64,000 nt of DNA from Flavimobilis sp052324925. Its GTDB lineage: Bacteria; Actinomycetota; Actinomycetes; Actinomycetales; Cellulomonadaceae. The DNA is taken from NCBI GenBank assembly GCA_052324925.1, contig JBQPRE010000002.1. One strand, given 5' to 3'. Each line of letters opens with the position of its first letter. Position 1 is the first letter of the stretch. Made by a program: the position numbers and the translations under genes. This document shows, piece by piece, positions 8,232 to 15,677 of this stretch. The notes under the pieces are model-generated. The model saw nothing but the letters and a program-made list of their open reading frames with translations, was not told the origin of the DNA and did not search any database.

Positions 8232-9503
8232 GTGGCTCGAATCGGAGACGGTGCCGACCTGCTCAAGTGCTCCTTCTGCGGCAAGACGCAGAAGCAGGTC
8301 AAGAAGCTCATCGCAGGACCGAGCGTCTACATTTGCGACGAGTGCATCGAGCTCTGCAACGAGATCATCGAAGAGGAGCTCGGCGAAGCGGCCGAGCTCG
8401 GACTCGTCGAACTCCCCAAGCCAGCCGCGATCTTTGACTTCCTCGGCCAGTACGTCGTCGGCCAGGACCACGCCAAGCGCTCCCTCGCCGTCGCCGTCTA
8501 CAACCACTACAAGCGCATCCAGGCGGGCGCGACGGGCAAGCCGACCGCGGACGACGCCGACCAGGTCGAGATCGCTAAGTCGAACATCCTCCTCATCGGT
8601 CCGACCGGAACCGGCAAGACGTACCTCGCGCAGACGCTTGCGAAGCTTCTTAACGTGCCGTTCGCAATCGCTGACGCGACCGCACTCACCGAAGCCGGCT
8701 ACGTCGGTGAGGACGTCGAGAACATCCTCCTCAAGCTCATTCAGGCCGCCGACTTCGACGTGAAGAAGGCTGAGACCGGCATCATCTACATCGATGAGGT
8801 CGACAAGATCGCCCGCAAGGGCGAGAACGCCTCGATCACCCGCGACGTCTCCGGCGAAGGCGTGCAGCAGGCGCTCCTCAAGATCATCGAAGGCACGGTA
8901 GCCTCGGTGCCGCCCCAGGGTGGCCGCAAGCACCCGCACCAGGAGTTCATCCAGATCGACACCGCCAACGTCCTCTTCATCGTCGCGGGCGCGTTCGCCG
9001 GGCTCGAAGAGATCATCGCGGATCGTACGCGCAAGCGCGGCGTCGGATTCGGTGCCCCCATGGAGTCGGGCGACCCCGGCGACCTCTTCGCCGAGGTGCG
9101 CCCCGAGGACCTGGTGAAGTTCGGACTCATTCCCGAGTTCATCGGCCGCCTTCCCGTCGTCACCGCGGCCAACCGGCTCGACGAGTCGGCGCTCGTCTCG
9201 ATCCTCACCGAGCCGCGCAACGCGCTCGTCAAGCAGTACCAGAAGATGTTCGAGCTCGACGACGTCGAGCTCGAGTTCACGACCGAGGCGCTCAACGCGA
9301 TCGCAGAGAAGGCGCTCGAGCGCAAGACCGGTGCCCGAGGGTTGCGCGCAATCCTCGAAGAGGTCCTGCAGCCCGTGATGTTCGAGATCCCCAGCCGCGA
9401 GGACGTCGAGCGCGTCGTCATCGACGGCGACGCCGTCCTGGGCACGGGCGCGCCCGCGTACGCGCTCCGCGACGCGCAGGGCCGACGCGAGAAGACCGCG
9501 TGA
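8232..9503 (+). CDS. clpX: ATP-dependent Clp protease unfoldase subunit
   Basis: ClpX is the AAA+ hexamer that unfolds tagged substrates and threads them into ClpP. The 423-residue product has the four-cysteine zinc finger (Cys13, 16, 35, 38 in KCSFCG and YICDEC), Walker A GPTGTGKT near residue 122, Walker B IIYIDEVDKI, and RKTGARGLRAILEEVL at the end. I chose the GTG giving MARIGDGADLLKCSFCG, preceded by a GGAAGGGGAG site; a GTG six bases upstream lies inside that site. The next gene starts on the last base of its stop codon. Confidence 0.95.
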   Translation: MARIGDGADLLKCSFCGKTQKQVKKLIAGPSVYICDECIELCNEIIEEELGEAAELGLVELPKPAAIFDFLGQYVVGQDHAKRSLAVAVYNHYKRIQAGATGKPTADDADQVEIAKSNILLIGPTGTGKTYLAQTLAKLLNVPFAIADATALTEAGYVGEDVENILLKLIQAADFDVKKAETGIIYIDEVDKIARKGENASITRDVSGEGVQQALLKIIEGTVASVPPQGGRKHPHQEFIQIDTANVLFIVAGAFAGLEEIIADRTRKRGVGFGAPMESGDPGDLFAEVRPEDLVKFGLIPEFIGRLPVVTAANRLDESALVSILTEPRNALVKQYQKMFELDDVELEFTTEALNAIAEKALERKTGARGLRAILEEVLQPVMFEIPSREDVERVVIDGDAVLGTGAPAYALRDAQGRREKTA

Positions 9504-9859
9504 TGCCCGCAGCTCCCGGCGCGCCCGACGCGCCAGGTCCCGCTGTGCCCGCCGAGATGCTCCGGCTGCGTCACTCGATCGACAACATCGACGGCGCCCT
9601 CATGTACCTGCTCGCCGAGCGTTTCAAGTGCACGCGACGAGTCGGTGAGCTCAAGGCCGCCGGCGGACTACCTCCCGAGGACCTCGTGCGGGAACGCGAG
9701 CAGATCGCGCGCCTCGGCCAGATCGCGGCCGACGCAGGTCTCGACCCGGCTCTCGCCGAAGACTTCCGCAGCTTCATCGTCACGCAGGTCAAGCACCACC
9801 ACGCGCTCATCGCGGCGCGCGGCGAGGGCGACGTCCCGCCACTCGACATCTACTCCTGA
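9503..9859 (+). CDS. chorismate mutase, AroQ type
   Basis: Converts chorismate to prephenate on the way to phenylalanine and tyrosine. The 118-residue all-helical product has the AroQ pattern RHSIDNIDGALMYLLAERF and RVGELKAAGGLPPEDLVRE, with the acidic and arginine residues expected to bind the substrate. The length fits the short mycobacterial-type stand-alone enzymes, which work best bound to DAHP synthase; that partner is not in the window. The ATG overlaps the clpX stop by one base, so it is translated from the clpX message. Confidence 0.85.
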   Translation: MPAAPGAPDAPGPAVPAEMLRLRHSIDNIDGALMYLLAERFKCTRRVGELKAAGGLPPEDLVREREQIARLGQIAADAGLDPALAEDFRSFIVTQVKHHHALIAARGEGDVPPLDIYS

Positions 9860-10010
9860 ACGACCTGCCGCGCCCTGCACCATCCGGTCAGCGCAACGAC
9901 CGAGCGCGGCGCGGACTTGTCGCTTCCTCTGGCCTCCTGGGGCAATGTGCTTCACCCTTGAAGTGCCAGGACCTGCCAGTCCTGCCCACCGTGCGTGAAG
10001 CGAGGCTGCC

Positions 10011-11198
10011 ATGCTTGTTGACTGGATCCGCCCACTGCTTGGTCGCCCGAGCCCCTTTACGAGCGTTCACCTCGATGTCCGCCGAGTGAGCGGCCGCAGC
10101 GAACGAGATATCGCTGAGCGCTGGCGTCCGCTGCGCCGAACGCTCGAGATCGCTGGAACACCTGCAGAGCTTCTCGTCCAGTTCGATGAGGCCATCGCGG
10201 TCCCCGTGCGCGGTGACCTCGTCGAAGGACGCCTCATCGTGGGAACCGATGTCGACGGAATCCTCGTTGACCGACCACTTGTCGCCGCGCCTCCGATCTC
10301 CCGCGTCGCACGTGGGGCGACGCCAGACCTTCTCCCCGCCGCCGTCTACTCGGACGAGGCCGTCGACCACGTCGTCGTTACGGTGGATCGCACGGGAGCC
10401 GATCTCACCCGCACGGGCTGGGGCAGCAGCGATGTTGCGTGGCGTGCCACAGTCGATGGCGAACGGGTCGACGTCGACCAGACGCGCCCCGGAGGCGCCT
10501 CGGGCGGTCACCACGACCGGCGCACCCATGACGCCTGGGCACGCAATGCGCAGGCCGTCGCCTCGGTCGTCGACCGACTCGTCGCCTCCGACGGTCCAGA
10601 GATCGTCGTGCTCACGGGAGACGTTCGGGCAGTGGGGCTCGTCGAGCGCGCACTCGGAACGGTCGCGCGGTCGCTCGTCGTCGAGGTCCCCGGAGGGGCG
10701 CGCGAGATCTCCGCACCCCACGACGTCTTCGAGGCGCGGCTGCGCGGTGCACTCGAGTCGCACCGGGTGCGTCGACGTGGGCACCTGGTGGCTCGGCTGA
10801 CCGAGGGACTCGCGCGGGGACGTGGCGCGGTCACCGGGCTCGACGCGGTCGTCGCAGCGGCACGTGCCGGCCGCCTCGCCGAGCTCGTCCTCGAGACGAC
10901 TGTCCAGCGCACCGTCGGATCAGGACCGGTCCTCTGGGCGGGCGACGCGTGGTCAGCGCTCTCGCTCACCCCCGACGTCCTCGTCGAGCAGGGGGAGCCG
11001 CACCTGCGCGAGATGGACGCGGTCATCGCCGTGCTGCGTGCCGCGATCGGGCAGGACGCGGGCGTGTCGTTCGTCGAGCCCGGGACCGCGAGCCTCGTCG
11101 ATCACATGGGCGCGATCCTCCGCTGGGACCCGAGCACGCCGGGGCACACCGGAACCGGGGGACGGCGCGGAAGGCCGTGGGCGACAGCGCACATCTGA
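10011..11198 (+). CDS. baeRF-family protein, Rv2629/Balon-like
   Basis: The 395-residue product resembles actinobacterial relatives of archaeo-eukaryotic release factor eRF1/Pelota (baeRF family, Rv2629 type). What I see: an N-terminal domain with alternating strands (DEAIAVPVRGDLVEGRLIVG), a central VVVTVDRTGADL strand followed by the characteristic HDAWARNAQAVASVVDRL helix, and a C-terminal L7Ae-like portion (GPVLWAGDAW, MDAVIAVLRAAIGQDAGV). Balon, a member from Psychrobacter, binds the A site of hibernating ribosomes, so a stress or ribosome-protection role is inferred. It is monocistronic and converges on the amino-acid transporter operon. Confidence 0.7.
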   Translation: MLVDWIRPLLGRPSPFTSVHLDVRRVSGRSERDIAERWRPLRRTLEIAGTPAELLVQFDEAIAVPVRGDLVEGRLIVGTDVDGILVDRPLVAAPPISRVARGATPDLLPAAVYSDEAVDHVVVTVDRTGADLTRTGWGSSDVAWRATVDGERVDVDQTRPGGASGGHHDRRTHDAWARNAQAVASVVDRLVASDGPEIVVLTGDVRAVGLVERALGTVARSLVVEVPGGAREISAPHDVFEARLRGALESHRVRRRGHLVARLTEGLARGRGAVTGLDAVVAAARAGRLAELVLETTVQRTVGSGPVLWAGDAWSALSLTPDVLVEQGEPHLREMDAVIAVLRAAIGQDAGVSFVEPGTASLVDHMGAILRWDPSTPGHTGTGGRRGRPWATAHI

Positions 11199-11220
11199 GC
11201 GAGCGCGTGCCTCGAGCCAG

Positions 11221-11259
11221 CCACCGCGGGCACGGTGCGGCGACCGTCCCCGCGGGTGG
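11221..11259. terminator. bidirectional stem-loop between convergent genes
   Basis: The run ccaccgcgggcacggt pairs with accgtccccgcgggtgg with one mismatch and one bulge, across a six-base loop. It sits between the plus-strand baeRF gene and the minus-strand ATPase gene and can end both transcripts. Confidence 0.6.
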
Positions 11260-11276
11260 CGGTGTGAGGGCTGAGG

Positions 11277-12056
11277 TTAGTCGGCGTCTGGGTGGGAGCG
11301 CGTCGGGTCGAGGACTCGCTCGAGGAAGGTGCGGGTCCGCGGGTGCTGCGGGTTGCCGATGACGTCGTCGGGCGTGCCCTCTTCGACGATGACGCCACCG
11401 TCGATGAAGACGACGCGGTCGGCGACCTCGCGTGCGAAGGCCATCTCGTGAGTGACGACCATCATCGTCATACCTGCCTCGGCGAGCTCGCGCATGACGG
11501 CGAGCACGTCGCCGACGAGCTCGGGGTCGAGTGCCGAGGTGGGCTCGTCGAACAGCATGAGCTGCGGGTCCATCGACAGTGCGCGCGCGATCGCGACGCG
11601 CTGCTGCTGGCCGCCTGAGAGCTGGTGAGGGTGGGCGCTCCCGCGCTCGCCGAGACCGACACGCTCGAGGTTGGCGAGCGCGATGCGCTCAGCCTCGTCC
11701 TTGGAGCGTTTGAGCACCTTGCGCTGTGCGACCGTGCAGTTCTCCAGCACGGTGAGGTGCGCGAAGAGGTTGAAGCTCTGGAACACCATGCCCACCTGCG
11801 TGCGCACGGAGTCGATGTCGACGTCGGGGTCGGTGATGTCGGTGCCGAGAACGTCGATGCGACCGGCGGTCGCCGTCTCGAGCTGGTTGACGCAGCGCAG
11901 CAGCGTCGACTTGCCGGAGCCGGACGGGCCGATCACGCAGACGACCTCGCCCTGGGCGACCTGCAGGCTGACGCCCTTGAGCACGTCACGCGCGCCGTAC
12001 GCCTTGTGCAGGTCCGTGATCGCCACGACGGGCCCGGGAGTCGGTTGCGTGGTCAT
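11277..12056 (-). CDS. polar amino-acid ABC transporter ATP-binding protein
   Basis: ATPase of a PAAT-type importer, 259 residues. Walker A GPSGSGKST near residue 42, Q-loop GMVFQSFNLF, signature LSGGQQQRVAIARAL, Walker B LMLFDEPTSAL and the switch histidine in VVTHEMAFA are all intact. It is closest in pattern to GlnQ/ArtP/HisP. The start codon overlaps the permease stop by four bases, showing translational coupling. The operon is binding protein, permease, ATPase; the ArgR-like boxes upstream suggest arginine or other basic amino acids as substrate. Confidence 0.9.
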   Translation of the reverse strand: MTTQPTPGPVVAITDLHKAYGARDVLKGVSLQVAQGEVVCVIGPSGSGKSTLLRCVNQLETATAGRIDVLGTDITDPDVDIDSVRTQVGMVFQSFNLFAHLTVLENCTVAQRKVLKRSKDEAERIALANLERVGLGERGSAHPHQLSGGQQQRVAIARALSMDPQLMLFDEPTSALDPELVGDVLAVMRELAEAGMTMMVVTHEMAFAREVADRVVFIDGGVIVEEGTPDDVIGNPQHPRTRTFLERVLDPTRSHPDAD

Positions 12057-12892
12057 GAGCGGCTCCTTGCGCCGTTGGCCTCGAGCCGCCGCGCAAAGAT
12101 GCCGAGCGGAATCGTGATGATGAGGTAGCAGGCGCCGACGACGAAGAGCGCCGTCAGACCGCCTCCGTCAGGGTTCGAGAGGGAGTTCTGGCCGATCTTC
12201 GTCAGCTCGAACTCCTCGATCATCAGGCCCATCGCGTACACGAGCGCCGTGTCCTTCGTGAGGAGGATGACCTCGTTCGTCATGGGCGGCAGGACGATGC
12301 GGAACGCCTGGGGGATGACGACCGTCACCATCGTGCGTGCGTGGCTCATGCCGAGCGACCGGGCGGCCTCGACCTGGCCCTTCGGGACGGCCTGCAAGCC
12401 GGCGCGAAGGGTCTCAGCGATGTAGGCAGCCGAGACCATGCCGAGCGCGATCGCGACCTTGGCGGTCGTCGACGGGATCTGGAAGCCAAGGGCGAAGGGG
12501 AGTGCGTACGCAACGGTGAGGACGTAGAGCAGGGCGGGGATGCCGCGGAAGAACTCGACGTAGACGGTTGCGATGACACGGTAGAGCGCGACGGATGACA
12601 GTCGCATGAGCGCGAGCGTCGTGCCGAGCGCGATACCGACCGCGAATGCGGCGACCGTGTAGAGGAGCGTGTTGGCGAAGGCGCGCGGGAGCTTGGGCAG
12701 GAGGTTCTTCGCGGCCTCGAGGTTGAAGACGTTCGTGCGGATGCTCTCCCAGTCGAGGGCGAGCGCGACGAACACGACGACGACTACGAGGATCGCGTAC
12801 TGGATGATCTGGGCGACGAGGCGCCGACGGCGCGGACTCAGCCGTGCCCGGGCCGGTGCCGTCCCGGGCACGGCTGGAGTCTGCGTTGACAT
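12053..12892 (-). CDS. polar amino-acid ABC transporter permease
   Basis: Membrane subunit, 279 residues. A basic N-terminus precedes the first membrane segment (QYAILVVVVVFVALAL). The region from about residue 75 has the HisM/GlnP-type pattern: ANTLLYTVAAFAVGIALG, then YVEFFRGIPALLYVL and the coupling loop SLGMSHARTMVTVVIPQAFRIVLPP split over the ATPase-contact helix. Four or five membrane spans are visible. The stop overlaps the ATPase start; the gap from the binding-protein gene is seven bases. Confidence 0.9.
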   Translation of the reverse strand: MSTQTPAVPGTAPARARLSPRRRRLVAQIIQYAILVVVVVFVALALDWESIRTNVFNLEAAKNLLPKLPRAFANTLLYTVAAFAVGIALGTTLALMRLSSVALYRVIATVYVEFFRGIPALLYVLTVAYALPFALGFQIPSTTAKVAIALGMVSAAYIAETLRAGLQAVPKGQVEAARSLGMSHARTMVTVVIPQAFRIVLPPMTNEVILLTKDTALVYAMGLMIEEFELTKIGQNSLSNPDGGGLTALFVVGACYLIITIPLGIFARRLEANGARSRS

Positions 12893-12899
12893 CGGTGGC

Positions 12900-13691
12900 T
12901 CAGCCCTCGGCCGGCGCGACGCCGATGCGGTCGGTGTGGATCTTCGTCCACGTGCCGTCGGTCTTGATGCGCTCGAGGGTCGCGTTGACCTCAGCGAGGA
13001 GGGCGCTGTTGCCCTTCTTCACGGCGAGGCCGTAGGTGTCGTCGGTCGGGATCGTGGCGACGAGCTCGAGCCCGTCGCCCACGTACGTGCCGAGCACGGC
13101 ATAGTCGTTGATCGTCGCATCGACCTGGCCGGTCTTGACGGCCTGGACCTGGAGGCCCAGGTCGTCGAACTGGACGCCCGTGAGCTTCTGTGCGGTGACC
13201 CACTCGTCGCCGACGGTGGCCTTCTGGACCGAGATCTTCTTGCCCTCAAGGTCGGCCACGGACGTGATGTCGGAGCCTGCCTTGACGAGGACGCCGAGGT
13301 CGGCGGCGAAGTAGGGCGCGGAGAAGTCGACGTTCTTCTTGCGCGCGTCGTTGATCGAGAGGCCCGTTGCCACGATGTCGCACTGGCCGGTGTTGAGCGC
13401 CGAGCCGGACTCCATCGCGTCGAAGCCCACGTTGATGACGTTCTGCGTGACACCGAGGTCCTTGGCGACCTCACCCGTGAGGTCCATGTCGAGGCCGACG
13501 ATCTTGCCGTCTTCCTCGAACTCGAACGGCTCGAACGGGGGGTTGGTGCAGACCGTGAGGACGTTGCCCTTGACGAGGTTCACGCCCCCGGGCAGCGCGA
13601 CGTCCTTGGCGGTGTCGTCGGAGGAGCAGCCCGCGAGGACGAGGGCTCCGGCCGCGAGGACCGGCAGGAGGCGCGTGAGGGAGGAGTGCAT
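12900..13691 (-). CDS. polar amino-acid ABC transporter substrate-binding lipoprotein
   Basis: Extracellular solute-binding protein anchored by lipid, 263 residues. It begins MHSSLTRLLPVLAAGALVLAGC, with lipobox LAGC and the modified Cys at residue 22. The mature part has the family-3 pattern LTVCTNPPFEPFEFEEDG then GLDMDLTGEVAKDLG, and later CDIVATGLSINDARKK and GDEWVTAQKL. The ATG was chosen because it opens the signal peptide. First gene of the operon; candidate ArgR boxes lie 20-55 bases upstream and overlap a TATGAT -10-like element. Substrate specificity is inferred only. Confidence 0.88.
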   Translation of the reverse strand: MHSSLTRLLPVLAAGALVLAGCSSDDTAKDVALPGGVNLVKGNVLTVCTNPPFEPFEFEEDGKIVGLDMDLTGEVAKDLGVTQNVINVGFDAMESGSALNTGQCDIVATGLSINDARKKNVDFSAPYFAADLGVLVKAGSDITSVADLEGKKISVQKATVGDEWVTAQKLTGVQFDDLGLQVQAVKTGQVDATINDYAVLGTYVGDGLELVATIPTDDTYGLAVKKGNSALLAEVNATLERIKTDGTWTKIHTDRIGVAPAEG

Positions 13692-13710
13692 GAGGTCCGT
13701 CCGTCCAGAG

Positions 13711-13745
13711 TGAATGTTTATTCCGCAGCGATCATACATATGCAA
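13711..13745 (-). promoter_or_regulatory. candidate tandem ARG boxes (ArgR operator)
   Basis: The 14-mer tgaatgtttattcc at 13711-13724 matches the ARG-box core TGAAT-N4-ATTCA with one mismatch. About 20 bases further, on the minus strand, ttgcatatgtatgat contains a second half-matching box. Two boxes about two helical turns apart are the usual ArgR arrangement. They cover a TATGAT element upstream of the binding-protein gene, which would fit repression by ArgR with arginine. Confidence 0.5.
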
Positions 13746-13824
13746 TCAGGGTGTGAGACAACTGGCGTCGCCCTTTGTGAGGGGTTCCACACGTGCTACG
13801 GGCCATCTTGCCATCGGGAGACGA

Positions 13825-13859
13825 CGACGGCCGGTCCGCATTGAGCGAACCGGCCGTCG
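13825..13859 (-). terminator. stem-loop downstream of fadD
   Basis: Arms cgacggccggt and accggccgtcg (11 bp) enclose a 13-base loop, starting 13 bases past the minus-strand acyl-CoA synthetase stop. It insulates that gene from the transporter promoter. Confidence 0.7.
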
Positions 13860-13872
13860 AACGAGGCGAGCC

Positions 13873-15675
13873 TCACGCGTAGATCGCGTCAACCTCGTCC
13901 GAGAAGTCCGCGAGGACAAGGGCGCGCTTCACCTTGAGCGACGGCGTGAGATAGCCGTTCGCCTCGGTGAAGTCGGTCGGAAGGACGTGGATCTTCCGGA
14001 TCGACTCGGCGCGTGAGACTGCCTCATTAGCGCGCTCAGCCGCACGGTGCAGGGCCGCAAGAACCTCGGGGTGAGCACCCGCCTCGGTGACACCCATCGC
14101 AGGAAGGCCGCGTGCAGCGAGCCAGCCGGGGAGCATCTCAGGATCGAGCGTGACGAGCGCCGCGATGAACGGGCGCTGGTCGCCCACGACGACGCACTGG
14201 CTCACGAGCGGGTGCCCGCGGAATCGATCCTCGAGAACGGCAGGGGCAACATTCTTGCCCCCGGCCGTCACGATGATCTCCTTCTTGCGGCCCGTGATGC
14301 GGAGTCGGCCGGCGTCGTCGAGCGAACCGAGGTCGCCAGTTCGGAACCACCCGTCCACGAATGCCTCGGCGGTCGCCTCGGGGTTGTCGTGGTAGCCGCG
14401 GAAGACGTGGTCGCCAGCGACGAGCACCTCGCCGTCGTCGGCGATGCGCACACGCGTCCCCGCGAAGGGCAGGCCCACCGTGCCGGGTGATACCGAGTCC
14501 GGACGGTTGACGGCGCTCGGAGCAGTCGTCTCGGTGAGGCCGTAGCCCTCGAGGATCGTCAGCCCGACACCCCGGTAGAAGTGCGTGAGGCGTTCCCCGA
14601 GCGGAGCACCGCCCGAGATCGCGAAGGTGCACTGGCCGCCGAGGGCGGCGCGCAGGTTCGTGTAGACGAGTGCGTTCGCAGCGGCGTGCTGCGCCTTGAG
14701 CACGGCCGACGGACCCGCCGACGTGTCCCATGCGCGCGACGTCTCGATCGCGACCTTGGCGGCCCAGCGGAAGATCCTCAGCTTGGTGCCGCTGCCCGCC
14801 TTCTGCTCGGCCGAGTTGTAGACCTTCTCGAAGACGCGCGGAACTGCGAGCAGGTACGTGGGCCGGAACGAGCCGAGGTCAGGCAGCAGGTTCTTGATGT
14901 CGGGCGCGTGCGCGAGGACGGACCCGGACGTCACCGCCATCACCTGGATGTAGCGCGCAAAGACGTGCGCGAGCGGCAGGAAGAGCAGCGTCCTGGCACC
15001 GGGAACGGCGCAGATCTCGCTGAGCGACCGCACGCCGTTGCGTGCCAGGTGCACGAAGTTGCGGTGCGTGAGCTCGACGCCCTTGGGACGACCGGTCGTC
15101 CCGGAGGTGAAGATGATCGTCGCGAGCGAGTCGCCCGTGACCGCGTCGGTCCGCGCCGCGAGGACGTCGTCGTCGATGCCCGTGCCCGCAGCGCGCAGCT
15201 CATCGACCGCGTCATCGTCGAGCACGAGCACACGCTCGAGCGCGGGTGCCTCGGAGCGCGCGTCCTCGATGACCGAGGCGTGCGCCGTCGACTCGACGAC
15301 GATGGCGCGCACGCCAGCGTTCGTGAGGATCCACCGGACCTGTTCGACCGAGCTCGTCTCATAGATCGGCACGGGCACGAGTCCCGCCTGCCACGCCGCG
15401 AAGTCGAGCAGCGTCCACTCGAACCGCGTGCGCGACATGATGCCGATGCGGTCGCCCGCGGTGAGGCCGAGGGCGATGAAGCCCTTGGCGACAGCTGCGA
15501 CGTCGTCCGCGAACGCACGTGCCGTGACCGGCCGCCACGTCCCGGCGACGTGAGACTTCACCTCGATGAGAGTCCCGTCGCCCGACTCGGTGACGCGTTT
15601 GGCGAGCAGGTCGGGAATCGAGGCGTCTCGCGAGACGTCGCTGAGGTCGGGGGAGACCGACTCGGTGAGGGACAT
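13873..15675 (-). CDS. long-chain acyl-CoA synthetase, FadD15-like
   Basis: Activates fatty acids through an acyl-adenylate to acyl-CoA. The 600-residue product is full length for the family: ATP/AMP motif TIIFTSGTTGRPKGVELTHRN, then ILEGYGLTETTAPSAVN, GWFRTGDLGSLDDAGRLRITGRKKE and the catalytic lysine region NGYLTPSLKVKRALV. The pattern is that of the actinobacterial FadD15-type long-chain ligases. It starts two bases after the valS stop, so the two probably share a transcript. Chain-length preference cannot be read from the sequence. Confidence 0.88.
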   Translation of the reverse strand: MSLTESVSPDLSDVSRDASIPDLLAKRVTESGDGTLIEVKSHVAGTWRPVTARAFADDVAAVAKGFIALGLTAGDRIGIMSRTRFEWTLLDFAAWQAGLVPVPIYETSSVEQVRWILTNAGVRAIVVESTAHASVIEDARSEAPALERVLVLDDDAVDELRAAGTGIDDDVLAARTDAVTGDSLATIIFTSGTTGRPKGVELTHRNFVHLARNGVRSLSEICAVPGARTLLFLPLAHVFARYIQVMAVTSGSVLAHAPDIKNLLPDLGSFRPTYLLAVPRVFEKVYNSAEQKAGSGTKLRIFRWAAKVAIETSRAWDTSAGPSAVLKAQHAAANALVYTNLRAALGGQCTFAISGGAPLGERLTHFYRGVGLTILEGYGLTETTAPSAVNRPDSVSPGTVGLPFAGTRVRIADDGEVLVAGDHVFRGYHDNPEATAEAFVDGWFRTGDLGSLDDAGRLRITGRKKEIIVTAGGKNVAPAVLEDRFRGHPLVSQCVVVGDQRPFIAALVTLDPEMLPGWLAARGLPAMGVTEAGAHPEVLAALHRAAERANEAVSRAESIRKIHVLPTDFTEANGYLTPSLKVKRALVLADFSDEVDAIYA

Positions 15676-15677
15676 CG

